Shown here piece after piece: positions 6,653 through 6,689 of a stretch of DNA of 6,689 bases (position 1 is its first letter; each line of letters begins with the position of its first letter). A model generated the notes under the pieces. That model was not told the origin of the DNA. It worked only from the letters and a program-made list of their open reading frames with translations, and ran no database searches. The position numbers and the translations under genes were made by a program. The stretch comes from Sulfitobacter sp. (lineage in GTDB: Bacteria; Pseudomonadota; Alphaproteobacteria; Rhodobacterales; Rhodobacteraceae), in NCBI GenBank assembly GCA_024636395.1, contig JAGXHD010000110.1:1-6689 (forward strand), read 5' to 3'.

Positions 6653-6689
6653 CTGTCTCTTATACACATCTGACGCTGCCGACGATATG
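6653..6689. other. Illumina Nextera/Tn5 adapter contamination at contig end
   Basis: Bases 6653-6671 are exactly CTGTCTCTTATACACATCT, the engineered 19-bp Tn5 mosaic end. Bases 6672-6685 are GACGCTGCCGACGA, the rest of the Nextera read-1 transposase adapter in reverse complement. The last four bases, TATG, fall where the i5 index begins. The mosaic end is a synthetic hybrid of the natural Tn5 outside and inside ends, so this is library sequence, not a genomic transposon. It supplies the last six residues (LSLIHI) and the TGA stop of the apparent hydrolase frame. Confidence 0.98.

Noticed and set aside
6653..6671. Tn5-like transposon end
   Set aside because: The sequence is the synthetic mosaic end, different from both natural Tn5 ends, and is followed by the Nextera adapter, so it is a library artefact.
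1..6689. CRISPR arrays, tRNA or rRNA genes, insertion sequences
   Set aside because: No regularly spaced repeats, tRNA-like cloverleaf or transposase-like reading frame was seen anywhere in the window.

Overview
The window reads as chromosomal DNA from a fairly GC-rich Gram-negative bacterium, most likely an alphaproteobacterium. This rests on the codon choice, an FrcA-type sugar ABC ATPase with a XylH-type permease, and the general style of the genes. The assignment is an inference by eye; no ribosomal or other phylogenetic marker is present. The window is clearly the end of an assembled contig, because its last 37 bases are sequencing-library adapter rather than genome.

Bases 1-4044 carry one tightly packed plus-strand operon: the C-terminal part of an ABC-transporter ATPase (its beginning lies off the window), a ten-or-so-helix sugar permease, ribitol 2-dehydrogenase (rbtD) and a D-ribulokinase of the FGGY family (rbtK). 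Stops and starts overlap or lie 19-24 bases apart. Together they give a complete route for a pentitol: import of ribitol (adonitol), oxidation to D-ribulose, and phosphorylation to D-ribulose 5-phosphate, which enters the pentose phosphate pathway. The periplasmic binding protein and any operon regulator are not seen and should lie upstream.

Bases 4045-4249 form a short AT-richer gap between convergent genes. It holds a hairpin followed by a T-run on the minus strand, which fits a terminator for the next gene.

Bases 4250-4858 (minus) encode a TetR-family regulator. It is divergent from a CocE/NonD-type alpha/beta hydrolase beginning at 5057. The 198-base region between them has nested inverted repeats (GTTGA/TCAAC half-sites around GGTGCACC). 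These overlap symmetric promoter-like hexamers on both strands, a good candidate for the TetR operator controlling both genes. The hydrolase keeps the nucleophile serine but not the usual His and Asp contexts of CocE. Its real 3' end is missing: the apparent stop at 6671-6673 lies inside Nextera/Tn5 mosaic-end adapter sequence.

Nothing here looks like a wholly new system. The points most worth a second look are the ABC-fed ribitol operon, the symmetric operator/promoter, the unusual hydrolase catalytic residues, and the adapter artefact that creates a false C-terminus.
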